Shown piece by piece: positions 43,561 to 50,862 of a DNA stretch of 64,000 bases. Within the stretch, counting starts at the first letter, position 1. Every line of letters starts with the position of its first letter. A program made the translations under genes and the position numbers. The DNA is taken from the NCBI GenBank assembly GCA_964599635.1, contig CAZRGM010000007.1:49669-113668 (forward strand), given 5' to 3'. The notes beneath the pieces were generated by a model that worked only from the letters and a program-made list of their open reading frames with translations, was not told the origin of the DNA and did not search any database. The DNA is from WJMT01 sp964599635 (GTDB lineage Bacteria; Acidobacteriota; Aminicenantia; Aminicenantales; Aminicenantaceae).

Positions 43561-44916
43561 ATGAACCTTCTTTTGATAGACGAAGACTTATCTTTATACG
43601 ATCTGGTCAAAAATTTCTCTCTCATGGAAAAGTGTGATGTGTATTTCTCTGAAAGCACGGATTCTATTTTAAAGTACATCAAAGACCATCAAATTGATGT
43701 GGTGATCACAGACCTTGATAAGTACCAGAATAAAGCTCTCCCCCTCATCAATAAACTCCATCGCTTTGATTCCTTGATCGATATCATTCTCATTGGAAAA
43801 ACCGGGACCCCTGAAAATGTCATGGAAGTCATCAAAAAAGGAGCTACTGATTTTCTCGAAAAACCAGTCACTCAAAAAGTCATAGAAAAAACCCTCCGCT
43901 CTATAAATGAAAAAAGAAATCTTAGAAAAGAAACCTATATTCTTGAGAAAAAACTGGAAGAAAAATATTCCTTCAGAGGAATCATAGGGAAAAGTCCTTA
44001 TATGCTGGAAATATTTTCTCTGATTGAAAAGATTTCAAAATTTTTTTCCAGCATTTTGATAACAGGAGAGACCGGCACAGGAAAAGAACTAGCAGCTTAT
44101 GCCATCCATGACCTGAGCACTCGGTGTGATAAAAAGTTAGTGATCTGCGACTGTGTGTCCATACCCGAAAATTTATTTGAGTCGGAACTATTTGGCTATA
44201 AAAAAGGAGCCTTTACAGGAGCCCATACCGATAAAAAGGGCCTTTTTGAGACTGCCCATAAGAGCATTATCTTCTTAGACGAAATTGGAGAAATCCCTTT
44301 ATCCATTCAATCGAAACTTCTTAGAGTTCTGGAAAGCCATCAATTCAGACCTCTAGGATCCAATGAAACTAAAGAAGTGGACGTTAAGATAATTGCGGCC
44401 ACCAACAAAAATCTATCCAATTGTATTGAAAACAATACGTTCCGAGAGGACCTTTTTCACAGGATCAATAAAGTGGAAGTCCATCTTCCTCCCCTAAGAG
44501 AAAGAAAAGAGGACATCCCGCTTTTAGTCCGGTATTTCTTGAGAAATTTGAGAAGGAGACTGGATAAAAACTTAAGAGGAATTTCTATGAAAGTCCAGAA
44601 AATATTTACAAAATACAACTGGCCAGGGAATGTCAGGGAGCTTGAAAATGTCCTGGAAAGAGCAGCTTTGGTTACCAAAAAGGAGTTTATCGATAGAAAA
44701 GATCTTCCGGAATATCTTCAAGACATCACTCTTTTAAAAAAGAGCGAATCCCTTATCGATAAAGAGAAGTATTCCTCTCTGGAAGAATTAGAAAAGGATT
44801 ATATCGGTTATCTTTTAAATCAAACAGATCATAATATCAAAAAAACTGCTGATATATTAAATATATCCAGAACCACTCTTTACAGCAAATTAAAAAAATA
44901 CGAAATCCCTCATTAA
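43561..44916 (+). CDS. NtrC-family sigma-54-dependent response regulator
   Basis: 451 residues in the classical order: receiver (phospho-Asp51 in VVITDLDKYQN, LEKPV Lys), AAA+ domain with Walker A GETGTGKE, the sigma-54 contact loop GAFTGA (216-221), Walker B SIIFLDEIGEI and the Arg-finger region FREDLFHRINKVEVHLPPLRERKEDIP, then a Fis-type helix-turn-helix (HNIKKTADILNISRTTLYSKLKKYEI). It should remodel RNA polymerase-sigma-54 at distant sites. A matching -24/-12 promoter and palindromes lie just downstream, so local control is likely. No kinase is adjacent; the NtrY-like kinase at 13866 is a candidate partner. Confidence 0.95.
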   Translation: MNLLLIDEDLSLYDLVKNFSLMEKCDVYFSESTDSILKYIKDHQIDVVITDLDKYQNKALPLINKLHRFDSLIDIILIGKTGTPENVMEVIKKGATDFLEKPVTQKVIEKTLRSINEKRNLRKETYILEKKLEEKYSFRGIIGKSPYMLEIFSLIEKISKFFSSILITGETGTGKELAAYAIHDLSTRCDKKLVICDCVSIPENLFESELFGYKKGAFTGAHTDKKGLFETAHKSIIFLDEIGEIPLSIQSKLLRVLESHQFRPLGSNETKEVDVKIIAATNKNLSNCIENNTFREDLFHRINKVEVHLPPLRERKEDIPLLVRYFLRNLRRRLDKNLRGISMKVQKIFTKYNWPGNVRELENVLERAALVTKKEFIDRKDLPEYLQDITLLKKSESLIDKEKYSSLEELEKDYIGYLLNQTDHNIKKTADILNISRTTLYSKLKKYEIPH

Positions 44917-44945
44917 TTCAGGTTTATTTAGAAAAAATACTCAAA

Positions 44946-45047
44946 ATGTTCGGATTTTGAACATACTTTTGACATTTCCTGTAACCCTTTTATTCCAAAT
45001 AATTTAGGAAATTATATCCTAAAAAGTGTTCATTAATTAAACACTTT
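44946..45047. promoter_or_regulatory. Three tandem palindromes upstream of a sigma-54 promoter
   Basis: ATGTTC-N7-GAACAT (44946-44964), TTTAGGA-N7-TCCTAAA (45003-45023) and AAAGTGTT-N9-AACACTTT (45023-45047) are all perfect inverted repeats. They lie about 75-175 nt before the -24 element, the usual distance for enhancer sites of NtrC-type activators. They do not share one sequence, so different proteins may bind; the Fis-type HTH of the upstream regulator is the first candidate. Confidence 0.6.
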
Positions 45048-45119
45048 GTCCTCAGTCTTTCTTTTCCGTATTCCTATGAAACTTATTTGTTTTGAACGAC
45101 TTACGATAATTAAAAGGCA

Positions 45120-45135
45120 TGGCATTCATCTTGCA
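45120..45135 (+). promoter_or_regulatory. Sigma-54 (-24/-12) promoter
   Basis: TGGCATTCATCTTGCA: GG and GC are spaced by exactly 10 nt and the match to TGGCAC-N5-TTGCA is close. It ends 35 nt before the ATG of the secreted protein gene, the expected distance. I found no other convincing -24/-12 site while reading the window. Confidence 0.85.
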
Positions 45136-45170
45136 TCCCAATTAAGCAGACTTACGAAATAGAGGATGTC

Positions 45171-45803
45171 ATGTTCAAGAATAAAAAATTAAAAAATTTA
45201 AAAAAAGCATTTTTCATAGGAAGCATTGTATTATTGCTATCTTCCTTCCCTTTGAAAGCTGAAAATGATCACAACAGTGAATCACTCAATCTAAGACAAG
45301 AAATGATTTTGACTATCACTGCAAATCAATTTATTACTCCGTTAGAAAAACCTTCTCTTGAAGCCTCAAGCATTTATGCGGACTCAAATCCCCCTAAGTC
45401 CTATGATTTTTCTATCAAACGTAGCCTACCTGAAACAAAATATCCAGAAACATACAAAAGAATTCAAATCTACCAAAAAACACACTCATTCGAAAAAGCT
45501 TTATTCGAAGCAAGCTTGATAGCCAATCTAGCCCTCAATGCCGCTGATTACTTTTCCACAAGAGAAGCCTTACAATACGAAGGCCTGAAGGAAGGGAATC
45601 CTCTCATGGAACCGTTTGTTAAAAATGACATGACCTTTGCGGCTGTAAAGATCGGCATAACAATGACAAATTACTTTATGATGAAAAAACTATTTAAAAG
45701 AAACAAAGCGCTGGCTTGGATAGCTAGCATCGCGAGCAATCTAGCCTTGTCTTATGTGGTGTCAAGTAACACGGCTCACATCTATGAAGCCAGAAACCGA
45801 TAA
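45171..45803 (+). CDS. Secreted/membrane protein with DUF5658-like C-terminus, sigma-54 controlled
   Basis: 210 residues with a signal peptide (about 1-30, FFIGSIVLLLSSFPLKAEN), a polar middle region and two or three C-terminal helices (ASLIANLALNAADYFSTREALQYEGLKEGNPLMEPFVKNDMTFAAVKIGITMTNYFMMKKLF...ALAWIASIASNLALSYVV). The NAADYFSTREAL...EGNPLM wording resembles DUF5658 membrane proteins, of unknown function. Directly behind the sigma-54 promoter and followed after 5 nt by the small Fis-like gene, so the two form a regulated unit. Function not known. Confidence 0.75.
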   Translation: MFKNKKLKNLKKAFFIGSIVLLLSSFPLKAENDHNSESLNLRQEMILTITANQFITPLEKPSLEASSIYADSNPPKSYDFSIKRSLPETKYPETYKRIQIYQKTHSFEKALFEASLIANLALNAADYFSTREALQYEGLKEGNPLMEPFVKNDMTFAAVKIGITMTNYFMMKKLFKRNKALAWIASIASNLALSYVVSSNTAHIYEARNR

Positions 45804-45808
45804 AAAGA

Positions 45809-46057
45809 ATGATACAAAAACAAAAATCTCCTTGTCTAAATTCAAAGAATATGAAAAATTTTTTTTATCATTCGGTCATCATCAAAAAATTAAGTTCTCA
45901 TCCAAATCAGTTGCCTTCACTAGATAAGTTAAAAAAAGAATACATCTCTTATCTTCTTAAAATCACGGATAATAATAAAACGCAAACAGCTCATATACTC
46001 AATATCTCTATCGCTGGACTTTGCAAAAGAATCGAAAAATACGGTCTCAATCACTAA
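45809..46057 (+). CDS. Small stand-alone Fis-type HTH protein, paralogue of the upstream activator's C-terminus
   Basis: 82 residues. The C-terminal 46 (SLDKLKKEYISYLLKITDNNKTQTAHILNISIAGLCKRIEKYGLNH) align without gaps to the end of the NtrC-like regulator at 43561 (SLEELEKDYIGYLL...ILNISRTTLYSKLKKYEIPH). This looks like a partial duplication that kept only the DNA-binding domain. It begins 5 nt after the previous stop without a clear ribosome site; a second ATG at codon 15 is possible. It might compete for or modulate the activator's sites, or be decaying; sequence cannot tell. Confidence 0.65.
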   Translation: MIQKQKSPCLNSKNMKNFFYHSVIIKKLSSHPNQLPSLDKLKKEYISYLLKITDNNKTQTAHILNISIAGLCKRIEKYGLNH

Positions 46058-46125
46058 AAAAATTGTAAAAACGCCATAAATTCTTTCCTTTAAAACCACT
46101 TCATCCCCTTTACGTATTTACTAAC

Positions 46126-46377
46126 CCGGATTATTCACGAGTCAAGATGGCTGCAGATGCGAGGCACAAGGCATGAAGATGTGGTCCTTCACCGCGAATG
46201 CCCTGCAACGAAGCAGATGCTGTGAGATCGGCTCGCCTGAAAGGTAAAAAAATGGCAATTCAAATAAAAAAAGCTCACAAGGAAAATGTTCAAGTTGTTG
46301 TTCTTAAAAAAGTCTTGCATGTCGTTGAAAACGAAATAATAATGGATAAATCGCCGTTTTTTTATGAATAGGTCAGG
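46126..46377 (+). repeat. Composite repeat (block A plus block B) with intact 39-codon frame
   Basis: Starts CCGGATTATTCACGAGTCAAG and ends AATAGGTCAGG. Block A keeps GCTGCAGATGC, GTGGTCCTTCAC, GAAGCAGATGC and GATCGGCTCGCCTGAAAGG; its central stem is weaker here (AAGGCAT/ATGCCCT). Block B has a frame at 46252-46371, MAIQIKKAHKENVQVVVLKK... to ...SPFFYE, with several differences from the 19.2 kb copy at third codon positions. Together with the promoter at 46400 it fills the 392-nt gap 46058-46449. Confidence 0.8.
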
Positions 46378-46399
46378 TTAATTCAGAAGAATAATTTGC

Positions 46400-46428
46400 T
46401 TTACACAGTAAAAATTTCATTCTAGAAT
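46400..46428 (+). promoter_or_regulatory. Sigma-70 type promoter of the LolA-like gene
   Basis: TTTACA (46400-46405), 17-nt spacer and TAGAAT (46423-46428), 21 nt before the ATG, with aaaggagg as ribosome site between. It lies 23 nt outside the repeat's right end. Confidence 0.75.
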
Positions 46429-46449
46429 AAAAACTCAAAGGAGGAAATC

Positions 46450-47205
46450 ATGAAAAAACGGTTTCCAGAATTAACTGTATTGTTTGTAGCTCTCAGTCTA
46501 TTCGCCTTGCCTTTATTTTGCAATCCGACCCAAGAAAACAAAACAGACCCAGAAGCTGCTAAAATATTATCGAAAATGATAGAGGCTCAAGGAGGGAAAA
46601 AGATCATCCAGGGAATCAAAGACATGACTGTTACGGGAACCATCGAATTAACCCAGATGGGGATGGAAGGTTCTCTCACTCTCTATCACAAAGAACCGGA
46701 CAAAATGCGCATGGACATAGAAATAATGGGGATGATGATCACTCAGGCCTATGATGGAAATACCGCCTGGATGTTCAATCCCCAAACAGGAGAAAACGAA
46801 GAGTTGCCTGAACAAATGGCTACTGATTTCAAGAGAGATGCTCTTGGAAACGATTCTCTTCTTAATCCAGAAAAATACGGAATTCATTACACCTATGAAG
46901 GTACTGAAATAATTGATGGAAAAGAAAACCATGTCCTTAATCAGCATTTCACAGATGGATTTGAAGCCACTCTGTATGTCGACGGAGAAACTTACTTAAC
47001 CACCAAAACTAAAGCCGTGACAATAGATCAGACTGGAGTGGAAGCTATGATTGAGACCTATCAATCCGACTACAAAGAAATAGAGGGAACCATGGTGGCT
47101 CATTCAATTATCACTTACAGGGAGGGTGAAGAATTTATGGTTTCCACTCTATCAGAGGTGAAGTACAATACTGGATTGAAAGATTCACTTTTTAAAATGG
47201 ATTGA
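46450..47205 (+). CDS. Secreted LolA-like outer-membrane-lipoprotein-sorting fold protein
   Basis: 251 residues with a signal peptide (about 1-25) and a LolA/LppX-like half-barrel: ILSKMIEAQGGKKIIQGIKDMTVTGTIEL..., GSLTLYHKEPDKMRMDIEIMGMMITQAYDGNTAWMFNPQTGENEELPEQ, and ETYLTTKTKAV...IETYQSDYKEIEGTMVAHSI. Such proteins carry lipids or lipoproteins in the periplasm. It is not the canonical LolA of a lol operon; the Lol transporter lies 6 kb away on the other strand. It has its own promoter and strong ribosome site, and its stop is 3 nt from the convergent oxidoreductase stop. Confidence 0.82.
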   Translation: MKKRFPELTVLFVALSLFALPLFCNPTQENKTDPEAAKILSKMIEAQGGKKIIQGIKDMTVTGTIELTQMGMEGSLTLYHKEPDKMRMDIEIMGMMITQAYDGNTAWMFNPQTGENEELPEQMATDFKRDALGNDSLLNPEKYGIHYTYEGTEIIDGKENHVLNQHFTDGFEATLYVDGETYLTTKTKAVTIDQTGVEAMIETYQSDYKEIEGTMVAHSIITYREGEEFMVSTLSEVKYNTGLKDSLFKMD

Positions 47206-47208
47206 TTT

Positions 47209-48123
47209 TTAGGTTTCTATCTCTGCCAAAACGCGGTGCGCCAACTTAAGAGCGCGGACTCCTTCCTCTCCGCTTACCTTTCTTTGTTTGCCGTCATTAA
47301 GGCATTGGAATAAATTAATCAATTCCTTTTTAAGTGGCTCCTCTTTTTTTATCTCTAAAGACCTGATATCTGCCTGACGCCCATTCAAGGGAAAAACTTT
47401 AACTTCCTGATCTATATAATCTATGGAATAATAGGAAGTTGTCTCAAATATTCTTAGATTCCTGACTTTTCCCTGATGAACTCGACTGGCTGTTAAGGTG
47501 GCCACACATCCCGACTTAAATTCAAGCCGGGCATTGGCAATATCAAATTTCTCTGAAAGCACATGAATCCCCGAAGACCTTATGACCTCGACTTTATCAT
47601 GAATCAAATCAAGAATAATATCTAAATCATGAATCATCAAATCTAATACCACATTCGTATCTAAAGAACGGGCTGAAAAAGAACCAAGCCTTTGGACTTC
47701 TATAAACTTGGGCTCAGTGATTAAATCTTTCAGCTTCTCTACGGCAGGATTGAATCTCTCTAAATGCCCGACCTGAAGAATAAGGCCTTTCTTTTTTGCA
47801 AGGTCTACCAGCTCTTGGCCCTGTTCCACTGTTTCCGTAATTGGTTTTTCTACAAGAACAGATTTCCCTTTCTGGAGAAGTTTTTTGGCTATTGAAAAAT
47901 GCTCATTTGTGGTTGTCGCCACAATCCCCACATCAATATCCTCAAGCATATCTTCAAAATTTTCATAATAAGGAACACGATGTCGGTTACCTATGACCAT
48001 CGCTTTATTCTTATCTAAATCGGCAACGGCCCTTAAATCAGCTTCCTCAAGATAAGAAAGGATTCTGGCATGCTGGGTCCCAAGATAACCAACTCCAATG
48101 ATACCAACTCTCTTTTTTACCAT
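47209..48123 (-). CDS. Gfo/Idh/MocA-family oxidoreductase in the lipid A cluster
   Basis: 304 residues: NAD(P)-binding GIIGVGYLGTQHARIL, VATTTNEHFSIAKKLLQKGKSVLVEKPI (catalytic EKP), QVGHLERFNPAVEKL, and the C-terminal sheet domain. It follows lpxI and lpxA at the end of the envelope operon. In Acidithiobacillus and Leptospira the related enzyme GnnA oxidises UDP-GlcNAc at C3 to make a 3-amino sugar for lipid A, but it needs the aminotransferase GnnB, which is not in the window. A sugar-nucleotide substrate is likely; GnnA identity is a hypothesis. Confidence 0.85.
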   Translation of the reverse strand: MVKKRVGIIGVGYLGTQHARILSYLEEADLRAVADLDKNKAMVIGNRHRVPYYENFEDMLEDIDVGIVATTTNEHFSIAKKLLQKGKSVLVEKPITETVEQGQELVDLAKKKGLILQVGHLERFNPAVEKLKDLITEPKFIEVQRLGSFSARSLDTNVVLDLMIHDLDIILDLIHDKVEVIRSSGIHVLSEKFDIANARLEFKSGCVATLTASRVHQGKVRNLRIFETTSYYSIDYIDQEVKVFPLNGRQADIRSLEIKKEEPLKKELINLFQCLNDGKQRKVSGEEGVRALKLAHRVLAEIET

Positions 48124-48228
48124 TTAAAACTTGATTCTTTTTATTCTGATTATCAGAAAATTAACCTTCTTCATGATAGTTTAAGCTCTCTACAAAAAAT
48201 ATTCAAATCTTTTAAAATGAAAGACCTT

Positions 48229-49041
48229 CTATCTTCTGGCAATAATGGATATTCCATTTTGTTCCGCATGATTTAAAGCCTTTTCTTTATCTATAAAGAG
48301 AACTTTATGGGCTTCAATACATAAAGCAGAACACCGTGCTTTTTTCAAGCTTTGGATGGTTCTGAGCCCTACCGCTGGTTGATCAATCTTTATGTCCTGG
48401 TGAGACCGGGCCACTTTAATCACCACACAACCTTTTCCTGCTATTGATCCGCCCCTTATAATAGTCCTATCTGTTCCCTCCATGCCTTCTACCGCAACCA
48501 CAGCTTTATTTTTTATAACCACAGTTTGACCTATATCAAGGTCAGCAATCTGCTTGGCCACAGGCCATCCATAATCTATGTCTCCCTTTAAGACCGGAGA
48601 TAAAGATTTCCTGGTCAGAATCCCTTCTTCACAAAAAAAACCTGAAAGGAATAGAGAAGGATCCATGATTTTTATCCCCTGGTTTTCAATATAATGAAAA
48701 ACAGCTCTTGTAATTTCCTCTGGGCTCCTGTCCTTTGTTCCCTCCAAAAGAGAAGATAACTTTGGCGGAAAGGCCTCCTTTGGATACATGTTTTGATGTC
48801 TGATTTTTCCTGCAAGTAAGATTTTATTCACATTTTTTTCTTTAAAAAACAATATGATTTCTAAAAAATCTTTCACATTACGGCTAACAAACATATCAGC
48901 CTGATTTTTGATCCTTTTATTAAACTCATCCTGAATCCCCACGACAATACAAGTATATCCGTCCTGTTTAGCTCTGGAGCATACATACAATGGGATTTCG
49001 CCTGAACCGGCAATGACACCCAATCTCTTTTGTTGACTCAC
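48229..49041 (-). CDS. lpxI: UDP-2,3-diacylglucosamine pyrophosphatase LpxI
   Basis: 270 residues of the LpxI (DUF1009) family, which hydrolyses UDP-2,3-diacylglucosamine to lipid X in place of LpxH. Seen: RLGVIAGSGEIPLYVCSRAKQDGY, LLAGKIRHQNMYP, IDYGWPVAKQIADLDIGQTVVIKNKAVVAVEGMEGTDRTIIRGG, and CVVIKVARSHQDIKIDQPAVGLRTIQ. The start overlaps the lpxA stop by 4 nt. LpxB, LpxC and LpxD are outside the window. Confidence 0.94.
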   Translation of the reverse strand: MSQQKRLGVIAGSGEIPLYVCSRAKQDGYTCIVVGIQDEFNKRIKNQADMFVSRNVKDFLEIILFFKEKNVNKILLAGKIRHQNMYPKEAFPPKLSSLLEGTKDRSPEEITRAVFHYIENQGIKIMDPSLFLSGFFCEEGILTRKSLSPVLKGDIDYGWPVAKQIADLDIGQTVVIKNKAVVAVEGMEGTDRTIIRGGSIAGKGCVVIKVARSHQDIKIDQPAVGLRTIQSLKKARCSALCIEAHKVLFIDKEKALNHAEQNGISIIARR

Positions 49042-49838
49042 TGCTGTTTCTTTAAAATTCCCCTCTGGGAAGAGCTGATGAAATCAAGAATCTCTTTTCT
49101 ATCTTCACATGGAGCAATCTCAGCTTCTATCTTCTCAACTGCCTGACTTGTATTTAACTCTGAATAAAATAACAGTTTATATATTTTTTTTATCGTATGT
49201 ATCCGATCCCTTGAAAACCCTGCTCTGCGCAAACCAATAGCATTGACTCCTAATAAAAGAGCAGGCCGACTGCCTGCTATCCTAGAAAAAGGAAGAATAT
49301 CTTGGGTGATGACAGAATGCCCCCCTATAAAAGCATATTTTCCTACCCTGCAAAAGGGATGCAGGCCGCTTAAGGCCCCGACTTGGGCATAATCATCAAT
49401 CATGCAATGCCCTCCCAGAGTGGCCCCATTAATGAAAAGAGTATGGTCCCCTATGATACAGTCATGAGCAATATGAGAGTAGGCCATAAAATAATTATCA
49501 TTGCCTATCCTCGTCTCTTCTCTTCCCTTCACTGTCCCTCGATTTACAGTCATAAACTCCCTAAATGTATTCCGATCTCCTATAATAACTCGTGTAGGCT
49601 CTTTTTGATAAGTAAAATCCTGGGGTTCAGTTCCAATGGAAGTGAAAGGAGAAAAAAGGCAGTCCTTCCCGATTGTGGTGTGACCCGTGATAGTCACATG
49701 GGCCTCTATTTTTGTGCCTTTGCCTAAAGAAACTTCTTTCCCTATAACCGAAAAGGGGCCCACAAAAACCCCTTCATCCAGCTGGGCTTCTTTATGGACT
49801 TCTGCACTGGAATGAATCTGAGTTTCACTGCGGCTCAT
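49038..49838 (-). CDS. lpxA: UDP-N-acetylglucosamine acyltransferase LpxA
   Basis: 266 residues of left-handed beta-helix hexapeptide repeats (VFVGPFSVIGKEVSLGKGTKIEAHVTITGHTTIGKD...), FREFMTVNRGT, catalytic His in SHIAHDCIIGDHT, and the C-terminal GVNAIGLRRAGFSRDRIHTIKKIYKLLF. First enzyme of lipid A synthesis, moving an acyl chain from ACP to UDP-GlcNAc (or the 3-amino analogue in some bacteria). Start overlaps the fabZ stop by 14 nt. It lies inside the skp-fabZ-lpxA-lpxI series typical of diderms. Confidence 0.96.
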   Translation of the reverse strand: MSRSETQIHSSAEVHKEAQLDEGVFVGPFSVIGKEVSLGKGTKIEAHVTITGHTTIGKDCLFSPFTSIGTEPQDFTYQKEPTRVIIGDRNTFREFMTVNRGTVKGREETRIGNDNYFMAYSHIAHDCIIGDHTLFINGATLGGHCMIDDYAQVGALSGLHPFCRVGKYAFIGGHSVITQDILPFSRIAGSRPALLLGVNAIGLRRAGFSRDRIHTIKKIYKLLFYSELNTSQAVEKIEAEIAPCEDRKEILDFISSSQRGILKKQQ

Positions 49839-50310
49839 TCAGCTCTTCTCGACTTATCAGTGAGGCAATGATCTCAGATTGGGCCACCACCTCTCCATCC
49901 ACCAAAGCTTCCCCTTTTATCTCACAAAATTTTTTCTTCATCTTAACCAGATCAACATGGAATTCAATCTGATCCCCGGGAATAACCGGTTTCCTGAACT
50001 TAGCATTATTGATCTTACTTAACATCATGAACTTATCTTCAGGATCAGGGATAGAATGATAGACCAGAATGCCCCCGCTTTGAGCCAGGGCTTCAATGAT
50101 CAAAACTCCCGGCATAATCTTGTTTCCTGGAAAATGCCCATTAAAAAAAGGCTCATCATAGGTCACATTTTTAATGGACACAATAGACTTGCCTTTCTCA
50201 AGGCTCAAAACCCTGTCTACCAGTAAAAAAGGATACCGATGAGGCAGGATTTTTTGAATTTCTTTTATATGAATAAAATGATCTTTACTGTTTGGCTTTC
50301 TGTTCATCAT
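49825..50310 (-). CDS. fabZ: 3-hydroxyacyl-[ACP] dehydratase FabZ
   Basis: 161 residues, hot-dog fold. Seen: IQKILPHRYPFLLVDRVLSLEKG with the catalytic His, YDEPFFNGHFPGNKIMPGVLIIEALAQSGG with the catalytic Glu, KINNAKFRKPVIPGDQ and GEALVDGEVVAQSEI. It dehydrates 3-hydroxyacyl-ACP in fatty-acid synthesis and competes with LpxA for the same substrate, explaining the common linkage. It starts inside the 3' end of the skp gene (26-nt overlap). Confidence 0.96.
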   Translation of the reverse strand: MMNRKPNSKDHFIHIKEIQKILPHRYPFLLVDRVLSLEKGKSIVSIKNVTYDEPFFNGHFPGNKIMPGVLIIEALAQSGGILVYHSIPDPEDKFMMLSKINNAKFRKPVIPGDQIEFHVDLVKMKKKFCEIKGEALVDGEVVAQSEIIASLISREELNEPQ

Positions 50311-50824
50311 ATCTCTGGATCACTTCATTAGTGATATCAACAGCTGGACTGATATAAACGGCCCCGCTTCTCTGCAAATCAAAAATGATATCCAGTCCCT
50401 TTTCCTTCCCGATCTGTTCAATGATCGGCAAAACTTCATTTTGAATCTTCTGAAAAAGTCTGGATGCCATCTCATTCATTTCCCTCTGACTGTCCTCATA
50501 CATCCTTTTTCTTTCTGTTTTTAACCTTTCCAAGTCTGAATCGAAATTAATCCTTGCTTCCTGGGTCAAAGTTAAGCTCTGTGTGTTTATCTTTTTCTGC
50601 AGTTCCCGGATTTCTTCATCTTTTTTAGCCAGTTGTTCTTGATTCGTTTTTTCTTTCTCCCTAAGCTGAGCCAATACTTTTTCCCCTTCAATAGAATTCT
50701 GGAGTATCTGATTAGAATCGACAACCCCTAAATTTGAACCTTCCTGAGCAAAACCTGCAGATAATAATAATATAGAAAACACAAATGTAAGAAAAATAAT
50801 TTTGCCTCTGTTCTTTAAAAACAT
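50285..50824 (-). CDS. skp: Skp/OmpH-family periplasmic chaperone
   Basis: 179 residues: signal peptide (IIFLTFVFSILLLSAGFAQE), LGVVDSNQILQNS, a long charged coiled coil (about 45-125) forming the tentacles, and the C-terminal PIIEQIGKEKGLDIIFDLQRSGAVYISPAVDITNEVIQRYD. It holds unfolded outer-membrane proteins on the way to BamA, whose gene lies 38 nt upstream in the same operon. Confidence 0.94.
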   Translation of the reverse strand: MFLKNRGKIIFLTFVFSILLLSAGFAQEGSNLGVVDSNQILQNSIEGEKVLAQLREKEKTNQEQLAKKDEEIRELQKKINTQSLTLTQEARINFDSDLERLKTERKRMYEDSQREMNEMASRLFQKIQNEVLPIIEQIGKEKGLDIIFDLQRSGAVYISPAVDITNEVIQRYDEQKAKQ

Positions 50825-50862
50825 ATCACGCCTCCTTTAAAATTTAAAATGTGTTTATTATC

